5,633 bases of DNA, taken from positions 1 through 5,633 of the forward strand of contig JBCCZC010000392.1 of assembly GCA_039188505.1 (NCBI GenBank), read 5' to 3'. The stretch comes from JBCCZC01 sp039188505. Lineage in GTDB: Bacteria > Pseudomonadota > Gammaproteobacteria > Xanthomonadales > SZUA-38. Positions 4,684-5,633 of this stretch are shown here, piece after piece. The notes beneath the pieces are model-generated. The model did no database searches. It was not told the origin of the DNA and was given only the letters and a program-made list of their open reading frames with translations. Positions within the stretch are counted from its first letter, which is position 1. Every line of letters starts with the position of its first letter. A program made the position numbers and the translations under genes.

Positions 4684-5633
4684 TCAGCGCTCCATGCGGT
4701 AGTTGGGCGCTTCCTTGGTGATCGTCACGTCGTGCACGTGCGACTCCCGAACGCCCGCATTCGTGATCCGGACGAACTGCGGTCGTGTGCGCATCTCGTC
4801 GATCGTGCCGCAACCGACATAGCCCATGGACGAGCGCAGGCCACCCATGAGCTGGTGCAGCACGCTGACCAGCGGCCCCTTGAAGGGCACGCGCCCCTCG
4901 ATGCCCTCGGGCACGAGCTTCTCGGCGTCCACTTCGTCCTGGAAATAGCGGTCCGATGAGCCCTTCTGCATGGCACCCATGGAGCCCATGCCGCGGTAGC
5001 TCTTGTAGGAGCGCCCCTGGTAGAGCTCGACCTCGCCCGGCGCCTCCTCGGTGCCGCCGAAGAGGCCGCCGATCATGACCGTGTAGGCGCCCGCCACCAG
5101 CGCCTTGGCGAGGTCACCCGAGTAACGGATGCCGCCATCGGCAATCAGGGGCACGCCCGAATCCGCCAGGGCCTTGGCGACGTTGGAGACCGCGCTGATC
5201 TGCGGTACGCCGACGCCCGCCACGATACGCGTGGTGCAGATCGATCCCGGCCCGACACCGACCTTGACGCCGTCGGCCCCGGCCTCGACCAGCGCGAGTG
5301 CGCCCTCGCCGGTCGTGATGTTGCCGCCCACCACCTGCAGGTCCGGGTAGTTCGCCTTGACCCAGCGTACCCGGGCCAGCACCCCTTCGGAGTGCCCGTG
5401 CGCCGTATCGACGACGATCACGTCGACCCCCGCATCGACCAGCGCTCCGATGCGTTCCTCCGTGTCGCCACCCACGCCGACGGCCGCGGCGACCCGCAGC
5501 GTATCCTCGGAGTCCTTGCAGGCGTTCGGATGCTCTTTCGCTTTCTGGATGTCCTTCACGGTGACCAGTCCGCGCAGGTGGAACTCGTCGTCGACGACCA
5601 GCACCTTCTCGATCCGGTGCTTGTGCAGCAGCT
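4684..5633 (-). CDS. guaB: Inosine-5'-monophosphate dehydrogenase, C-terminal part (5' end outside window)
   Basis: IMPDH oxidises IMP to XMP with NAD+, the committed step towards GMP. The visible 315 residues are about two thirds of a protein usually near 490 residues; the start and first CBS domain lie past the right edge. The first residues (LLHKHRIEKVLVVDDE through RGLVTVKDI) are the end of the second CBS domain. The TIM barrel then resumes with AAAVGVG, DVIVVDTAHGHS and VVGGNITT. The catalytic loop GVGPGSICTTR holds the active-site cysteine; IADGGIRYSGD binds the IMP phosphate. The mobile flap is marked by GRSYKSYRGMGSMGAMQKG, and SMGYVGCGTI lies near the C-terminus. The in-frame GTG at 5604 is internal to the CBS domain and not a start. 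The stop is 16 bp before guaA. No frameshift is seen. Confidence 0.97.
   Translation of the reverse strand, partial: LLHKHRIEKVLVVDDEFHLRGLVTVKDIQKAKEHPNACKDSEDTLRVAAAVGVGGDTEERIGALVDAGVDVIVVDTAHGHSEGVLARVRWVKANYPDLQVVGGNITTGEGALALVEAGADGVKVGVGPGSICTTRIVAGVGVPQISAVSNVAKALADSGVPLIADGGIRYSGDLAKALVAGAYTVMIGGLFGGTEEAPGEVELYQGRSYKSYRGMGSMGAMQKGSSDRYFQDEVDAEKLVPEGIEGRVPFKGPLVSVLHQLMGGLRSSMGYVGCGTIDEMRTRPQFVRITNAGVRESHVHDVTITKEAPNYRMER

Noticed and set aside
4684..5604. Treating the in-frame GTG at 5604 as the guaB start
   Set aside because: The frame stays open to the window edge and the residues before it (LLHKHRIEK) continue the CBS domain, so the gene is simply cut by the window.
1..5633. A new defence system, mobile element or biosynthetic cluster
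   Set aside because: All but one gene are standard housekeeping genes in expected order. No transposase, integrase, toxin-antitoxin pair, repeat array or tRNA-flanking direct repeat is seen; the dioxygenase is the only accessory-looking gene.

Overview
All supported genes in this window read on the minus strand, so transcription runs from high to low coordinates. By eye the DNA is GC-rich (roughly 60-65%) with tightly packed genes. The protein sequences and the gene order (initiator tRNA - rimP - nusA, and guaB - guaA - tadA) point to a gammaproteobacterium. The GC content and protein divergence fit a non-enteric lineage, but genus cannot be fixed from the sequence alone.

Right block (about 1554-5633): a four-gene run. 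It begins with the C-terminal two thirds of guaB (IMP dehydrogenase), cut by the window edge, then complete guaA (GMP synthetase), which together convert IMP to GMP. tadA (tRNA adenosine deaminase) follows, its proposed start overlapping the end of guaA by 10 bases. Last is a predicted 2-oxoglutarate/Fe(II) dioxygenase, whose GTG start overlaps the tadA stop by 8 bases. The spacing (16 bp, -10 bp, -8 bp) suggests one translationally coupled transcript. The dioxygenase is the only gene without a clear housekeeping role. Its C-terminus carries an STSWRLTAPLRAL-type tail of the sort found in many surface-polysaccharide glycosyltransferases.

Middle (about 1135-1553): a regulatory and RNA region. 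A 160-bp gap holds a 12-bp perfect palindrome, an imperfect hairpin and a G-run cluster. A near-consensus sigma70-type promoter (TTGCAA - 17 bp - TAAAAT) then lies just upstream of an initiator tRNA-fMet(CAU) gene with encoded CCA. Between the tRNA and rimP, three hairpins stand in a row; the first and third are followed by T-tracts and look like intrinsic terminators.

Left block (1-1134): rimP (30S maturation factor) and the first 215 codons of nusA (transcription elongation/termination factor). This corresponds to the E. coli metY-rimP-nusA-infB operon. The promoter upstream of the tRNA probably supplies both initiator tRNA and, by read-through of the hairpins, the rimP-nusA mRNA, an arrangement in which NusA could influence its own expression.

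I found no CRISPR array, insertion sequence, phage gene or defence system. The features most worth a second look are the dioxygenase with its glycosyltransferase-type tail, the U1:U72 acceptor mismatch in the initiator tRNA, and the triple-hairpin leader of rimP-nusA.
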